DNA of 64,000 bases from positions 1-64,000 of the forward strand of contig DATBHW010000044.1 in the NCBI GenBank assembly GCA_036557285.1. Direction: 5' to 3'. Source of the stretch: Ktedonobacterales bacterium. GTDB taxonomy: Bacteria; Chloroflexota; Ktedonobacteria; Ktedonobacterales; DATBGS01. Of the stretch, positions 18,494 to 27,651 are shown piece by piece (position 1 is the first letter of the stretch; the number at the start of each line of letters is the position of its first letter). Under the pieces are notes generated by a model that saw only the letters and a program-made list of their open reading frames with translations, was not told where the DNA came from and searched no databases. The position numbers were made by a program, and so were the translations under genes.

Positions 18494-19738
18494 TCAGAGC
18501 GCGAAGATCGCTTTCGCTTTCTCCAGCGTCTCCGCCAGCGCGTCCACTTCTTCAGGAATGTTATAGATATAGAAGCTCGCGCGGGCGGTGGCAGGCAGGC
18601 CCAGCTTCTCTATCAACGGCTGCGCGCAGTGATTGCCAGCGCGTACACAAATGCCTTCGCTGTCGAGAATCTGCGCCAGATCATGCGGGTGAATATCGCC
18701 CAGCGTGAACGAGACCACCCCGCCTCGCTTTGCCGCGCCCGGTCCATAGAGCGCCAGCCCCTCCACACCGCTCAGCCGCTCCAGCGCATAGCTGACCAGT
18801 TCCTGCTCGTGGCGCTGCACAAACTCCATGCCCAGCGCGTTCAGATAATCCACTGCCGCGCCCAGGCCAACAGCCTCTGCAATCGCCGGAGTACCCGCCT
18901 CGAACTTATAGGGCAGATCGTTCCAGGTGGCGCTGCGCAGATGCACCTCACGAATCATATCGCCGCCGGTCAGGAAGGGCGGCATCGCCTCCAGCAGATC
19001 GCGCCGACCATACAGGACGCCGATGCCTGTCGGACCCAGCATCTTATGGCCGCTAAAGACCAGAAAATCGCAATCCAGACTCTGCACATCGGTGGGCAAA
19101 TGGGGTACGCTCTGCGCGCCATCCAGCAGGACGACAGCCCCGGCGGCGTGCGCCTCGGCAATCATCTCCCTGGCGGGCGTAATCGTCCCCAGCACATTCG
19201 ACATGGCGGTAAAGGCCACCAGCTTAGGCCGGGTCTGACCGAGCATGCGGCTATATTCGGCCTGATCCAGCACGCCCTCCTCAGTAAACGGCACGAACTC
19301 CAGCCGCGCGCCGGTTCGCGCCGCCAGCAGTTGCCAGGGGACCAGATTGGCATGGTGTTCCATCTCGGTCAGCAGGATCGTCTCCCCCTCCCGAATGTTG
19401 GCGCTGCCCCAGCTATAAGCCACCAGATTGATTGACTCGGTGGCGTTGCGCGTGAAGATGATCTGCTTCGCCGATTTCGCCTTGATAAAACGGGCCACCT
19501 TCACGCGCGCCTGCTCCATCGCCGCCGTAGCCTCCTCGCTCAGCACATAGACCCCGCGATTCACATTCGCGTGCGAGGTGCGATAGTAGCGATCCATCGC
19601 CTCAAGCACAGAGATCGGCTTCTGCGAGCTTGCCCCGCTGTCCAGATAGACCAGCGGTTTGCCATGCGTCCGCCGCGCCAGGATCGGGAAATCCTCGCGG
19701 ATCGCCAGCGTTTTTTGTAGATCAGCCGCGCTGAGCAT
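18494..19738 (-). CDS. sufS: Cysteine desulfurase SufS
   Basis: A 414-residue PLP enzyme (group II NifS-like) that extracts sulfur from cysteine as a persulfide. The PLP Lys is in FSGHKMLGPTGIGVLYG. The catalytic Cys region is RAGNHCAQPL, and the N-terminal DFPIL and YLDSGASSQKP are typical. Partners are SufU (downstream) and the SufBC(D) scaffold (upstream). The 215-bp gap before it carries two operator-like palindromes, so sufSU may have its own promoter besides read-through. Confidence 0.96.
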   Translation of the reverse strand: MLSAADLQKTLAIREDFPILARRTHGKPLVYLDSGASSQKPISVLEAMDRYYRTSHANVNRGVYVLSEEATAAMEQARVKVARFIKAKSAKQIIFTRNATESINLVAYSWGSANIREGETILLTEMEHHANLVPWQLLAARTGARLEFVPFTEEGVLDQAEYSRMLGQTRPKLVAFTAMSNVLGTITPAREMIAEAHAAGAVVLLDGAQSVPHLPTDVQSLDCDFLVFSGHKMLGPTGIGVLYGRRDLLEAMPPFLTGGDMIREVHLRSATWNDLPYKFEAGTPAIAEAVGLGAAVDYLNALGMEFVQRHEQELVSYALERLSGVEGLALYGPGAAKRGGVVSFTLGDIHPHDLAQILDSEGICVRAGNHCAQPLIEKLGLPATARASFYIYNIPEEVDALAETLEKAKAIFAL

Positions 19739-19767
19739 CTATGCGCTCCTTCTTGCCTGGAGAAACT

Positions 19768-19785
19768 TATATCACTAGTGATATA
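19768..19785. promoter_or_regulatory. Palindrome 1 upstream of sufS
   Basis: TATATCACTAGTGATATA is a perfect 18-bp palindrome 30 bp upstream of the sufS start. It shares CACTAGTGATATATATC with a second copy whose centre is 59 bp away. The pair looks like a two-site operator of a dimeric regulator for sufSU. Confidence 0.6.
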
Positions 19786-19825
19786 TATCGCTACTGAACA
19801 TCTGTGCGCTGCTTCATGAAAGAAG

Positions 19826-19845
19826 ATATATCACTAGTGATATAT
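19826..19845. promoter_or_regulatory. Palindrome 2 upstream of sufS
   Basis: ATATATCACTAGTGATATAT is a perfect 20-bp palindrome with the same core as the copy at 19768-19785. The two are separated by about 5.6 helical turns. Confidence 0.6.
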
Positions 19846-19880
19846 ATCATTTCTGAATTACCGCCAGCCCTGGCGGCCAC

Positions 19881-19904
19881 TTGTAGCGCCGCCTTCCAGG
19901 CGGC
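19881..19904. repeat. Dispersed palindromic repeat copy (sufB/D-sufS gap)
   Basis: TTGTAGCGCC followed by the hairpin core GCCGCC-TTCCA-GGCGGC. The same sequence is found near 24085-24112 and within 27652-27777, and related forms occur at 16234-16338, 17023, 37303 and 45098. It is flanked here by further GC palindromes (19861-19880 and 19928-19948). Confidence 0.75.
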
Positions 19905-19953
19905 AGGAGGGGCTGAAGGGGCGTGTCCCGCCGTCGTCCCTGGCGGCCCCGCC

Positions 19954-21360
19954 TTACTCGTCACCACCATAAATAGCGACGGCCTCTGCGCCAGCGCCCT
20001 CGATGTCCCATTGATCGGTGACATCGTGCCATTCGGTATCCTCAGCAATCGGCTGGCCCTCTTTCGCCATCTTGCTCACAATCGAGCGGCGCAGGCGAGC
20101 GCGCAGTTCATTGGACGGAATCTTATCCAGCACCGGCTCGAAGAAGCCTTGCACAATCAAACGCCGCGCCTCAGCTTCGGGGATGCCCCGGCACATCAGA
20201 TAAAATAACTGTTCTGCATCGATCTGCCCGGTAGTCGCTCCGTGACTGGCGCGCACATCGTTGGCGGCAATCTCCAGGCTGGGGATCGCCTCCGCGCGGG
20301 CCGCATCGCTCAGCAGCAGCGTGTGATCGGAGAGATACGAGTTCGTCTGCTGCGCCCCGTGCGCCACCTTAATCAGCCCCTCGAAATCCACGCGCGCCTT
20401 ATCGTCCAAAACGCCCTTGAAGTAGGTTTCGGCGGAAGTCGAAAGGGCCGCGTGATTGGAAAGCGTATTGATCTGGACAAATTGCTGGCCCGTAGCAAAG
20501 AGGACGCCCACAATATCGCCGTTGCTGCCCGAACCGGCCAGCGTCGTACCGAGATTCGCCAGCGTCGTATCGGCCCCAAGGTCGGCGACAATCCAGTGGA
20601 TATAGCCATCTTTTTCGGGAATGCCATGTTTGGTCGTCAGATTCCAGACGCCAGGACCAAAGTCCTGCACGCTGTTAAACTGGACGTGCGCGTTGTCTTT
20701 GGCGAAGATTTCCGCCACGCCGTTGAAAAGCGCCGTTGCGCCCGCAGGCAGCGAAGAGGCCGTTTCTTCGATATAGACTAACTGGCTGCTTGTTTCAGCG
20801 ATAAGCAGCGTGTGCGCAAAATTAGTAGCATTCGGCTGATCGAGCAGATAGCGCGCCAGCACAGGCCGGTCAACGACGACGCCCCTGGGGATATAGAGAA
20901 AGAGGCCGCCGCTCCAGAACGCGCCATGCAGAGCCGCGTATTTATTGTCGCCCGGCGTCACACCAGTCATAAAATAGCGTTGCACCAGTTCAGCATATTC
21001 GCGCACCGCCGTATCCATATCGGTCAGGATGACGCCTTTGGCCGCCAGCGCCGGGTCCAGTTCGCGTGCCACGACGCTCGAATTGCGCTGCACCAGCAGG
21101 CCAGCCTCCCAGGTCGGCAGGGGCAAGTGGCCGTCGGCGCGCGCGCCGTTCGCCACGTAGGGAATGAGCGTATCGTACTTATAGCGGGCGACTCGCTGCA
21201 ACACACCCAGGTCGCCGCGACGGCCCAGCGGCGCGGGCATCTGTTCGTAGACTTCCCACGCGGCCAGGCGTTTCTCCAGCATCCAGGCAGGCTCGCCCTT
21301 CAGCATCGAAAGCGCCTCCACCCCCTCGCGCGAGAAGCCTTTCGTCAAGGGTTGTATCAT
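19954..21360 (-). CDS. Fe-S cluster assembly scaffold of the SufB/SufD family
   Basis: A 468-residue right-handed beta-helix scaffold protein. The C-terminal signature [16 protein letters not shown] and [15 protein letters not shown] is most like SufD. The N-terminus ([26 protein letters not shown]) resembles both subunits. It is the only SufB/D gene in the cluster, so it may act as a homodimer or pair with a SufB encoded elsewhere. The start at 21360 forms an ATGA overlap with the sufC stop, indicating translational coupling. An upstream start at 21402 would overlap sufC by 46 bp and is less likely. It works with SufC to assemble and transfer Fe-S clusters. Confidence 0.9.
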   Translation of the reverse strand: MIQPLTKGFSREGVEALSMLKGEPAWMLEKRLAAWEVYEQMPAPLGRRGDLGVLQRVARYKYDTLIPYVANGARADGHLPLPTWEAGLLVQRNSSVVARELDPALAAKGVILTDMDTAVREYAELVQRYFMTGVTPGDNKYAALHGAFWSGGLFLYIPRGVVVDRPVLARYLLDQPNATNFAHTLLIAETSSQLVYIEETASSLPAGATALFNGVAEIFAKDNAHVQFNSVQDFGPGVWNLTTKHGIPEKDGYIHWIVADLGADTTLANLGTTLAGSGSNGDIVGVLFATGQQFVQINTLSNHAALSTSAETYFKGVLDDKARVDFEGLIKVAHGAQQTNSYLSDHTLLLSDAARAEAIPSLEIAANDVRASHGATTGQIDAEQLFYLMCRGIPEAEARRLIVQGFFEPVLDKIPSNELRARLRRSIVSKMAKEGQPIAEDTEWHDVTDQWDIEGAGAEAVAIYGGDE

Positions 21361-22196
21361 GCGCTGGCCTCCGCGTTCTCGTCTTCTTCGCCGGTCAGCC
21401 ACTCATAGCCCTTCTGCTCCAGTTCCAGCGCCAGGTCAGGCCCACCATTGCGAACGATGCGCCCCTGATACATGACATGGACGGCATCCGGTTTGATATA
21501 ACCCAGGATGCGCGGATAGTGCGTGATAATCAGGATGCCCAGGTTGGGGCCGGTCAGCGCGTTCACGCCATCGGAGACGATCTTGAGCGCGTCAATATCC
21601 AGGCCGGAGTCGGTCTCGTCCAGCACCGCCATCTGCGGCTGAAGCACCGCCATCTGAAGGATCTCGGCGCGCTTCTTTTCGCCGCCGGAAAAGCCCTCGT
21701 TGATATAGCGGTTAATGAAGGTGCGGTCCACCTTCAGAATCTGCATCTTCTCCTGAAGCAGCTTGCGAAACTCCGCCGGGGGCATGCCCTTGCGCTTCTC
21801 CATCTGGCCCGTAGGCTGGGCGGGCGCATTGGGGTCATAGCCATCGCGCACCGACTCCACAGCGCGGCGCAAGAAGTTCGCCACGCTCACGCCAGGCACC
21901 GAAGCCGGATACTGGAACGCCAGGAACAGCCCCAGCCGGGCGCGCTTATCTGGCGAAAGCTCCAGCACATTCAGACCCTTGAACAGAATCTCGCCTTTGG
22001 TCACTTCATACTTCGGGTGGCCCATAATCACGTTCGCCAGCGTACTCTTGCCGGACCCGTTCGGCCCCATCAGCGCGTGAATCTCGCCCTGGCGCACGCT
22101 CAGATCAACGCCTTTGAGGATTTCTTTCTCTTCCACCTTCACGTGAAGATTGCGGATGACCAGCTCCGCCGTCTGAATCGCGGTTTGTGTTTCCAT
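21357..22196 (-). CDS. sufC: Fe-S cluster assembly ATPase SufC
   Basis: A 279-residue ABC-type ATPase of the Suf scaffold. Walker A is GPNGSGKST, the signature is SGGEKKR, and Walker B ends in the Suf-specific [13 protein letters not shown] Lys/Pro-rich insertion around [16 protein letters not shown] is somewhat longer than in E. coli SufC. The start at 22196 is the first Met preceding the domain. An AGGAGG lies about 14 bases upstream, which is rather far. It drives conformational change of SufB/D during cluster assembly. The last four bases overlap the next gene's start. Confidence 0.95.
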   Translation of the reverse strand: METQTAIQTAELVIRNLHVKVEEKEILKGVDLSVRQGEIHALMGPNGSGKSTLANVIMGHPKYEVTKGEILFKGLNVLELSPDKRARLGLFLAFQYPASVPGVSVANFLRRAVESVRDGYDPNAPAQPTGQMEKRKGMPPAEFRKLLQEKMQILKVDRTFINRYINEGFSGGEKKRAEILQMAVLQPQMAVLDETDSGLDIDALKIVSDGVNALTGPNLGILIITHYPRILGYIKPDAVHVMYQGRIVRNGGPDLALELEQKGYEWLTGEEDENAEASA

Positions 22197-22352
22197 TGAA
22201 AAGCCAACAGCCTCCTTCAATTGCCAGCAGATATACGCGCCGGTCAGCGCGCTTCGTTTTCTCTCTAGCCAGCCTGGCAGCCGCAAGCCCCAGGCCAGGC
22301 AAAGGTATCTCGCCTGCTCTTGTTATAGAAGCAGAGCGCATAGTCCTTCAGG

Positions 22353-22895
22353 TCACTCAAGGTCACTGGTATCCTGATAGCCGCCGCGCACAATAAGCGG
22401 CGTCACCGGAATAAGCCGCTGGGCAGAAACCGCGCCAGGCGCTGGAACGGTTTGCCCGCGCGCAGGCAGGCGCTCCTGGGCGCTTGCGCTTGCCAGTTCA
22501 GCCAGGGTCATCCGATCCAGCGTTTGCACCAGCGCGTCGCGCAGTTTTGCCCAGAGATATTGGGTTGAGCAGCAATCCAGCCGGTCACAGATCAGTTCCA
22601 TCTCGCCATCAACGGCGCAGATCATCGGCGCAATCGGCCCTTCCAGCACGCGAATCACTTCGCTCATGCGAATATTCAGGGGATCACGGCTGAGTTGATA
22701 GCCGCCGTGAGCGCCACGAGTGCTCACGATCAGCTCTTTATCGCGCAAGAGCTTGACCAACTGCTCCAGATAGGGCAGGGGTAGCTGCTCCTCGCTTGAG
22801 ATGTCGGTGAGCGAGCGCGGACCTTTCCCATAATGGCGGGCCAGGTCAACCATGACACGCACCCCATATTCTCCTCTCGTCGAAACGCGCATCAT
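22353..22895 (-). CDS. Rrf2-family (IscR/SufR-like) transcriptional regulator
   Basis: A 180-residue winged-helix regulator. The N-terminus MRVSTRGEYGVRVMVDLA and the wing RGAHGGYQLSRDP are standard Rrf2. The Cys residues in MICAVDGEMELICDRLDCC sit where IscR binds a [2Fe-2S] cluster, although their spacing is not identical to E. coli IscR. The C-terminal 50 residues are low complexity. It is the first gene of the suf cluster, 156 bp ahead of sufC. An IscR-type palindrome overlaps its own promoter, so it probably senses Fe-S status and autoregulates the operon. GGGGAGGGG precedes tandem ATGs (22895 or 22892). Confidence 0.9.
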   Translation of the reverse strand: MMRVSTRGEYGVRVMVDLARHYGKGPRSLTDISSEEQLPLPYLEQLVKLLRDKELIVSTRGAHGGYQLSRDPLNIRMSEVIRVLEGPIAPMICAVDGEMELICDRLDCCSTQYLWAKLRDALVQTLDRMTLAELASASAQERLPARGQTVPAPGAVSAQRLIPVTPLIVRGGYQDTSDLE

Positions 22896-22920
22896 CTGAT
22901 GCCCCTCCCCTCTGAACTGG

Positions 22921-22946
22921 ATATTCCGACTAATTCACTCGGATAT
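22921..22946. promoter_or_regulatory. IscR-type operator at the rrf2/suf promoter
   Basis: The element has an ATA-start, TCC, GACT, AATTC, ACTC, GG, ATAT order. This follows the IscR type 1 consensus (ATASYYGACTRWWWYAGTCRRSTAT) with one extra base and two mismatches. It lies immediately downstream of the predicted -10, over the transcription start, as expected for repression. Confidence 0.65.
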
Positions 22947-22947
22947 A

Positions 22948-22977
22948 AGTATACCATTTTGGCCTGGGAAGCGTCAA
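22948..22977 (-). promoter_or_regulatory. Promoter of the rrf2-suf operon
   Basis: On the minus strand TTGACG (22972-22977), an 18-bp spacer and TATACT (22948-22953). The predicted start lies inside the IscR-like operator. The leader to the first ATG is about 45 nt. Confidence 0.75.
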
Positions 22978-23052
22978 TTCAGAGACCTCGTTCGTCTCCT
23001 TCTTAAACAAGCGCGCTGGCAGATAACCGCCGAAAAATGCTGCCCGGCGTTA

Positions 23053-23081
23053 TTGTCTGTTCATTCATCCCGGGCTATAAT
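23053..23081 (+). promoter_or_regulatory. Promoter of the paired lipoprotein genes
   Basis: TTGTCT (23053-23058), a 17-bp spacer and TATAAT (23076-23081), about 40 bp upstream of the first lipoprotein start. Confidence 0.75.
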
Positions 23082-23128
23082 AGTTTTCAACCTACCCGAC
23101 TGCCAAGCGGCCATCTGGAGGCGTTTCT

Positions 23129-23581
23129 ATGGACAGGTATCTTCCCCGTATTCTTCTCATCAGTATAGCCCTGACGCTCTTTCTGATTAGCTGTGGGGGA
23201 GAGCAGCCTTCTGGCCTCGCCAGAACTCCTCCTCCTTCAGGGCGGCCAACCGCAACCGACTCCCCCAGCCCCACTCCAACGGCTGGGCCACTTCCCGCTG
23301 ATATTGTCGTCTATCCAGACGCGCAGCTCGTGGTGGCGCAGCGCATTACTACCGGAATCCTCTATTTTTATCGTTCAACCGCTACCCTCGATGCCGTCAC
23401 AAAGTTCTACCTGGACCAGATGCCCAAACACGGCTGGACCCAGGCATCAGCGGAATTGAACGGCGCGAAAGGGAGCTTTCTGGTGTATATCAAAGACACC
23501 AGGAGCGTGTCAGTCAATATCGTTTCGGACCCCATTGCGACCGCCCAGACCGATATTAGCATCACGCTCGGTAATAGCTGA
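23129..23581 (+). CDS. Predicted lipoprotein, first of a tandem paralogous pair
   Basis: A 150-residue exported protein with signal peptide and lipobox (F-L-I-S-C-G-G), then a Pro/Thr/Ser-rich spacer. A compact C-terminal domain of about 100 residues begins PADIVVYPDAQLV and contains FYLDQMPKHGW and FLVYIKDTRSVSVNI. The pattern DIxxYPxAQL and YxxxMPxxGW is shared with the next gene and with many small secreted proteins of unknown role. GGAGG lies nine bases before the ATG. The function is unknown. A surface adaptor role is possible. Confidence 0.78.
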   Translation: MDRYLPRILLISIALTLFLISCGGEQPSGLARTPPPSGRPTATDSPSPTPTAGPLPADIVVYPDAQLVVAQRITTGILYFYRSTATLDAVTKFYLDQMPKHGWTQASAELNGAKGSFLVYIKDTRSVSVNIVSDPIATAQTDISITLGNS

Positions 23582-23593
23582 GGAGGCAGGCGC

Positions 23594-24022
23594 ATGAAAA
23601 AACCAGTTCTTACCAGCGTATCTATCAGCGCGCTGCTGATGCTGGTCCTGCTGGCGCCTGGCGGGTGTGGCGGCGGCGCCGGCGGCTTCTATGGACCCCC
23701 ACCCCCAGCGACGCCCTCGCCAACGAAGCCAGCCAGCAGCGGCCTGCCCAGCGATATTCCCATCTACCCCAACGCGCAACTGATTGGGAAGCCCGCAGCG
23801 AACCAGGCGACCTTCCAGGCGCCAGCCGACCAGCAGACGGTGAAGAACTTTTTTCAGCGGAACATGCCACAACAGGGCTGGAAGGCTGGACAGGTAGAAG
23901 ACAACGGGGCCGACGGCATCTTCTTGACTTTCACAAAAGATACACGAACGGTTCACATCAACATCTCGCCAGGAAGCGCGCCAGGCGCATCAACGCTCAT
24001 CATCACGGTGGACGCTGGCTAA
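23594..24022 (+). CDS. Predicted lipoprotein, second of the tandem pair
   Basis: A 142-residue paralogue of the preceding gene, 12 bp downstream with its own GAGGAGG. The signal peptide ends A-P-G-G-C-G-G, a less canonical lipobox with Gly-Gly before Cys. A PPPPATPSPTKP spacer and the shared domain (DIPIYPNAQLI, FFQRNMPQQGW, FLTFTKDTRTVHINI) follow. The aligned positions indicate a tandem duplication. The two proteins are cotranscribed from the promoter at 23053-23081. Confidence 0.78.
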   Translation: MKKPVLTSVSISALLMLVLLAPGGCGGGAGGFYGPPPPATPSPTKPASSGLPSDIPIYPNAQLIGKPAANQATFQAPADQQTVKNFFQRNMPQQGWKAGQVEDNGADGIFLTFTKDTRTVHINISPGSAPGASTLIITVDAG

Positions 24023-24051
24023 CACTGTCTCCGGTGGAAGAGGCATGCTTG

Positions 24052-24112
24052 CTTGTAGCCACCTGGAAGGCGGCTAGACGATTGGCTGCCTGGAAGGCGG
24101 CGCTACAAGTGG
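24052..24112. repeat. Inverted pair of the dispersed palindromic repeat
   Basis: The left arm begins CTTGTAGCCACCTGGAAGGC. The right arm (24085-24112) is the inverted GGCTGCCTGGAAGGCGGCGC followed by TACAAGT. It resembles the core of the 27652-27777 element but lacks its GGTTCCACC ends, so it may be a truncated copy. Confidence 0.65.
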
Positions 24113-24119
24113 CATAAGC

Positions 24120-24157
24120 AGCCAGAGGGCAGGAGATGGTTCCCCTGCCCTCTGGCT
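24120..24157. terminator. Strong hairpin between convergent lipoprotein and secF genes
   Basis: AGCCAGAGGGCAGG (24120-24133) and CCTGCCCTCTGGCT (24144-24157) form a perfect 14-bp stem with a 10-base loop. Neither strand has a clear T-run after it, so it may be a weak bidirectional terminator or an RNA-protecting hairpin. Confidence 0.5.
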
Positions 24158-24180
24158 CTGCGCTTTGCTGCGCCGCTGGC

Positions 24181-25713
24181 TCAGGCCCGCGCGCGGGCGC
24201 GGCGCGCCGGGCGACGATCTTGAGGCGAGCGCGGCTTGAAGCCGAAGATACGGCCAAGCTCGCCACGCTCCCAACTGACCAGCAGCATGCTGGCGTTGAA
24301 GATCGAAGAATACGTGCCGCTGAAGATGCCGATCAACAGCGTCAGCGTAAAGCTGCGGATGCTCACGCCGCCAAAGAGCGTCAGCGCGCTCAGCGTGAAC
24401 AACACCGTCAGCGAGGTATTGAGCGAGCGCGCCATCGTCTGCACCAGGCTGGCGTTGACCACCTGCTCGAACGTCTCGTTGGTGCGGCGCTGCAAGTTCT
24501 CGCGGATACGATCAAAGACCACAATCGTATCGTGGACCGAGAAGCCAATCACCGTCAACACCGCTGTGACAAAGAGCGAGTCCACCTGATAGTTGCGGTC
24601 GAAGTGTCCGATGATGGCCGCCATACCCAGCACCACCAGCGCGTCATGCGACAGGGCGATAACGGCGCAGGTTCCATAGCGCCAGGGTCTGGCAACCTTG
24701 CGGAAGGCAAACCAGATATAGAGCAGAATGGCAATCGAAGCCAGGGCCACAGCGCCGATAGCGCGATAGGTTGTCTCGCTGGCAATCGCCGCGCTGACCG
24801 TATCCTTGGATTGCTCGACCAGGTAAGAACCCTGCGATTGCATCAGGTTAAACTCGATGGTGTTAATCTGCTGATCGGTCAGGTTCGAGGTGGTGGTGAT
24901 CGTGAAGAGCGTGCTGGTGTCGCCCTGCTGAATGCCCTCACCCGGCTTACAGGTCACGCCGTTTTTAATATCCTTCGTGTCGCAGAGGAAGACCGGAATA
25001 TTGGCCTCCGGGTTCGGCGTCGGCGAGGGGGTCGCCGTTGGCGTCGGCGAGGGCGTTGGCGTCACCGACGGATTCGGCGTTGGCGAAGGCGTTGGCGAGG
25101 GCGTCGGCGAAGGCGTCGGTGAAGGCGTCGGCGTCGCTGCCGTTCCGGTAGGCGTCGGCGAGGGGGTCGGCGTCGGTGTCGGCGTCGGCGTCGGCTGCTG
25201 GGTGGTCTTCAAGTTCTTGATGCCTACGATAGCCGCCTGAATCTGCTCGATGGCCGGCGGCTTATCCAGCGTCTTCTTATCGAAGCGCACCACCATGATC
25301 GTGAAATACGTCTTGCCGCCATCGAACGTCACCAGGCGCAGATCGCCTGCGGCCTCGGTATCCAGTTTCCCGCCCTGCTTCAGTTGAGCAGCCAGATTGT
25401 TGAGCGCCGTGACCACCTGCGCTTTGGCGCTGCTGTCAATTCCGACGTTGAAGCGCAGCCAGAACGAATATTTGGGGTCGTGCGAGGTATCTTGCGCCTG
25501 GACCACCACCAGATTTTCGGCGTGCGCGTTGGCGAACGCCTGCTTTACGGCGTTGGAATTGACTTCCCGCGAAAACTGAAGGTCCACCACCGCGCCGCTC
25601 TGAAAGTCAAGGCCGACATTGAACCCCCAGACAAACAGAGCAATCACCCCAGGGATAATAATCAACAGCGAGAGCGCAAAAAAGATAAATCGTTTGCTCA
25701 CCAGGTTCAGCAC
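24181..25713 (-). CDS. secF: Protein translocase subunit SecF with Pro/Thr-rich insertion
   Basis: A 510-residue RND-type membrane protein that, with SecD, uses the proton gradient to pull exported proteins out of SecYEG. The sequence has six predicted TM helices, an N-terminal [14 protein letters not shown] and the conserved [17 protein letters not shown]. It is longer than usual (about 300-350 residues). The first extracytoplasmic domain carries about 62 residues of (Pro-Thr/Ser)n repeats (174-235), encoded by a hexamer-rich tract at 25009-25194. The C-terminus is basic ([11 protein letters not shown]). It lies 2 bp after secD on the same strand. Confidence 0.95.
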   Translation of the reverse strand: MLNLVSKRFIFFALSLLIIIPGVIALFVWGFNVGLDFQSGAVVDLQFSREVNSNAVKQAFANAHAENLVVVQAQDTSHDPKYSFWLRFNVGIDSSAKAQVVTALNNLAAQLKQGGKLDTEAAGDLRLVTFDGGKTYFTIMVVRFDKKTLDKPPAIEQIQAAIVGIKNLKTTQQPTPTPTPTPTPSPTPTGTAATPTPSPTPSPTPSPTPSPTPNPSVTPTPSPTPTATPSPTPNPEANIPVFLCDTKDIKNGVTCKPGEGIQQGDTSTLFTITTTSNLTDQQINTIEFNLMQSQGSYLVEQSKDTVSAAIASETTYRAIGAVALASIAILLYIWFAFRKVARPWRYGTCAVIALSHDALVVLGMAAIIGHFDRNYQVDSLFVTAVLTVIGFSVHDTIVVFDRIRENLQRRTNETFEQVVNASLVQTMARSLNTSLTVLFTLSALTLFGGVSIRSFTLTLLIGIFSGTYSSIFNASMLLVSWERGELGRIFGFKPRSPQDRRPARRARARA

Positions 25714-25715
25714 AG

Positions 25716-27491
25716 TTAGTCCTCCACGCCACGCTTGGAACCGGCGCGACCGGCGCGGGCGGTTTCCTCTTTGTTACCTTGCGCCTTGGAGCGCGCGGCG
25801 CCATTCGTTCCGCTCCCCACCTTCTCCGGCAGGTCTTCTTCGGCGTCCGCTGTAATGTCAGCCTCCTCCGCCTCCTCATCTGCGGCGTCCTCTTCTTCAG
25901 CGGCGGCATCCGCCTCTTCCTCGGCTTCATCTTCCTCCGCATCCTCTTCCTCGTCCTCCGCCTCGTCCTGGGCAGTATCAGCCGCAGCTTTGCCGCCGCC
26001 AGCCCGACGGAGCGCCAGGCGCTCTTTCAGGGAGAGCTGACGACCGGCAGGCTCTTCTTCCTCTTCCTCCTCCTCTTCTTCAACCTCCTCAACCACCCGC
26101 GCGCGCGCCGCGCCGCGCTGCGCCAGACGGCGCTCCAGGCTGGCGCGGCGGGTACTCCCAACGGTGATAGCGCCTCTGGGCAAGCCAAAGAGCGCGGGAT
26201 GCGTCGCCACACCCGTTGGCACCAGCAGGTTGAGGAAGGTGCGCGTGACGGTGATGGCGGTGAAGAGGCTGATGACCACGCCCAGGAACAGCGTCGTGGC
26301 AAAACCGACGATGATGCTCGCGCCAAAGTTGCTGCCGAACCAATACAGAATGCCGCAGGTAATCAGCGTAGAGGCGTTGGAATCGCGGATGGAGGGCCAG
26401 GCCCGCTTGAAGCCCACATCAATGGCTTGCGAAAGCGTTCTTCCTCCACGTAACTCTTCTTTGACCCGCTCAAAGATCAGCACATTCGCATCAACAGCCA
26501 TACCAATCGAGAGGATGAAGCCCGCGTAGCCAGCCAGCGTCATCACGACGGCCAACATTTTGAAGACCGCGAAGGTGAACCCCGCGTAGAGAATCAGTGC
26601 AATATCCGCCAGCAAACCAGGCAGGCGATAGTAGATAAGCATGAACAGGATGACGATGCCCAGGCCAATAGCGCCCGCGACCAGGCTATCATTCACCGAT
26701 TGCTGGCCCAGCGTCGCGCCGATCAGGCGCTCGCTGACCAGCGTCAGCGGCACCGGCAGCGAGCCATAGCGCAGCAGCGCGGCAGTCGCCTGCGCCTGGT
26801 CCAGCGTCATATTGCCGCCGGAGATTTGCCCCTGGCCGGTAATCTGGGTCTGGATGACCGCTGATTCAATAACCTTCCCATCCAGGGTGATGGTGAGATA
26901 TTGCTGGACATGGCTCTGGGTATAGTTCGCAAAAGCGCTCTGGGCCGAACCCTTGAATTGGAAAAGAATTTGAGGTTTCCCGGTTTGCGAGTCAATATTC
27001 GCATTGATGCTGTTGGGGTCAAGCTGATCGCCCGTGAAGACTACCGGATACTGCCCCTCCTTCACCACCGTACCCTCGGTTAACCGGTTAGGGCCGGTAT
27101 CAATAATCTCCAGCTTGCCTGTCTGGCCGAGCAGCGCCACCGCATCCTGCTCGTTCTTCAGGCCGGGGAGTTCAACCGAAATGCGGTAATCGCCTTGCAA
27201 CCGAATGACCGGCTCCGAGACGCCCAGGCCGCCATTGACGCGCCGCTCGATGTTATCGCGCACGTCGGGCATCAACTTCTTTGTCTCTGCGTTACACTGG
27301 TTGGGCGGCAAAGAGCATGACGCCTCTAAGAGTACCTGCACGCCGCCCTGAAGGTCCAGACCCTCGCGCACTTGCAAATCATTGTTATAGGCGCCAAGGT
27401 GGATGCCGCCGTTATTTGGCGCGTCAACATAGGCTGCCCCTGCTGCCAGCAGGAGAATAAAAAGGAGGAGAAGCAAAGTGCTACGCCGCAT
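25716..27491 (-). CDS. secD: Protein translocase subunit SecD with long acidic tail
   Basis: A 591-residue SecD starting at [11 protein letters not shown] (27491). Extension to 27662 would run through the MITE-like repeat and is rejected. The [16 protein letters not shown] motif, the first periplasmic domain with [11 protein letters not shown] and six TM helices with [17 protein letters not shown] are canonical. After the last helix come about 145 cytoplasmic residues dominated by Glu, Asp and Ala, with Glu runs of up to 11, then a mixed basic end. Such a tail is not part of the family core. It forms an operon with secF. Confidence 0.95.
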   Translation of the reverse strand: MRRSTLLLLLFILLLAAGAAYVDAPNNGGIHLGAYNNDLQVREGLDLQGGVQVLLEASCSLPPNQCNAETKKLMPDVRDNIERRVNGGLGVSEPVIRLQGDYRISVELPGLKNEQDAVALLGQTGKLEIIDTGPNRLTEGTVVKEGQYPVVFTGDQLDPNSINANIDSQTGKPQILFQFKGSAQSAFANYTQSHVQQYLTITLDGKVIESAVIQTQITGQGQISGGNMTLDQAQATAALLRYGSLPVPLTLVSERLIGATLGQQSVNDSLVAGAIGLGIVILFMLIYYRLPGLLADIALILYAGFTFAVFKMLAVVMTLAGYAGFILSIGMAVDANVLIFERVKEELRGGRTLSQAIDVGFKRAWPSIRDSNASTLITCGILYWFGSNFGASIIVGFATTLFLGVVISLFTAITVTRTFLNLLVPTGVATHPALFGLPRGAITVGSTRRASLERRLAQRGAARARVVEEVEEEEEEEEEEPAGRQLSLKERLALRRAGGGKAAADTAQDEAEDEEEDAEEDEAEEEADAAAEEEDAADEEAEEADITADAEEDLPEKVGSGTNGAARSKAQGNKEETARAGRAGSKRGVED

Positions 27492-27651
27492 AAGTTCATT
27501 TCCCCTTCGCTGCACGCGAGCGATGATAAGTTCAGGATAAGGGCGCCAGGGCGCAGCAGAAGGCGCCCAGGGAAGCGCAGCCGCGCCTCTGAGTTCCACG
27601 ATTCGCACAGAGTATAGCCCTACATGCCCCGCACTGTCAAATGCAGGGCAG

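Noticed and set aside
17612-19435. A 607-codon plus-strand frame opposite sufU and sufS
   Set aside because: It overlaps the CHAP gene and runs antisense to two well-recognised suf genes. It is a GC-rich shadow with no ribosome site or domain.
22137-22148. CTTCACGTGAAG palindrome inside sufC as a third parS
   Set aside because: Only the central 10 bases fit. The outer bases of the 16-bp consensus do not match.
25009-25194. A repeat-rich plus-strand Gly/Val frame as a separate gene
   Set aside because: It is the complement of the SecF Pro-Thr/Ser tract, and the SecF frame continues on both sides with family homology.
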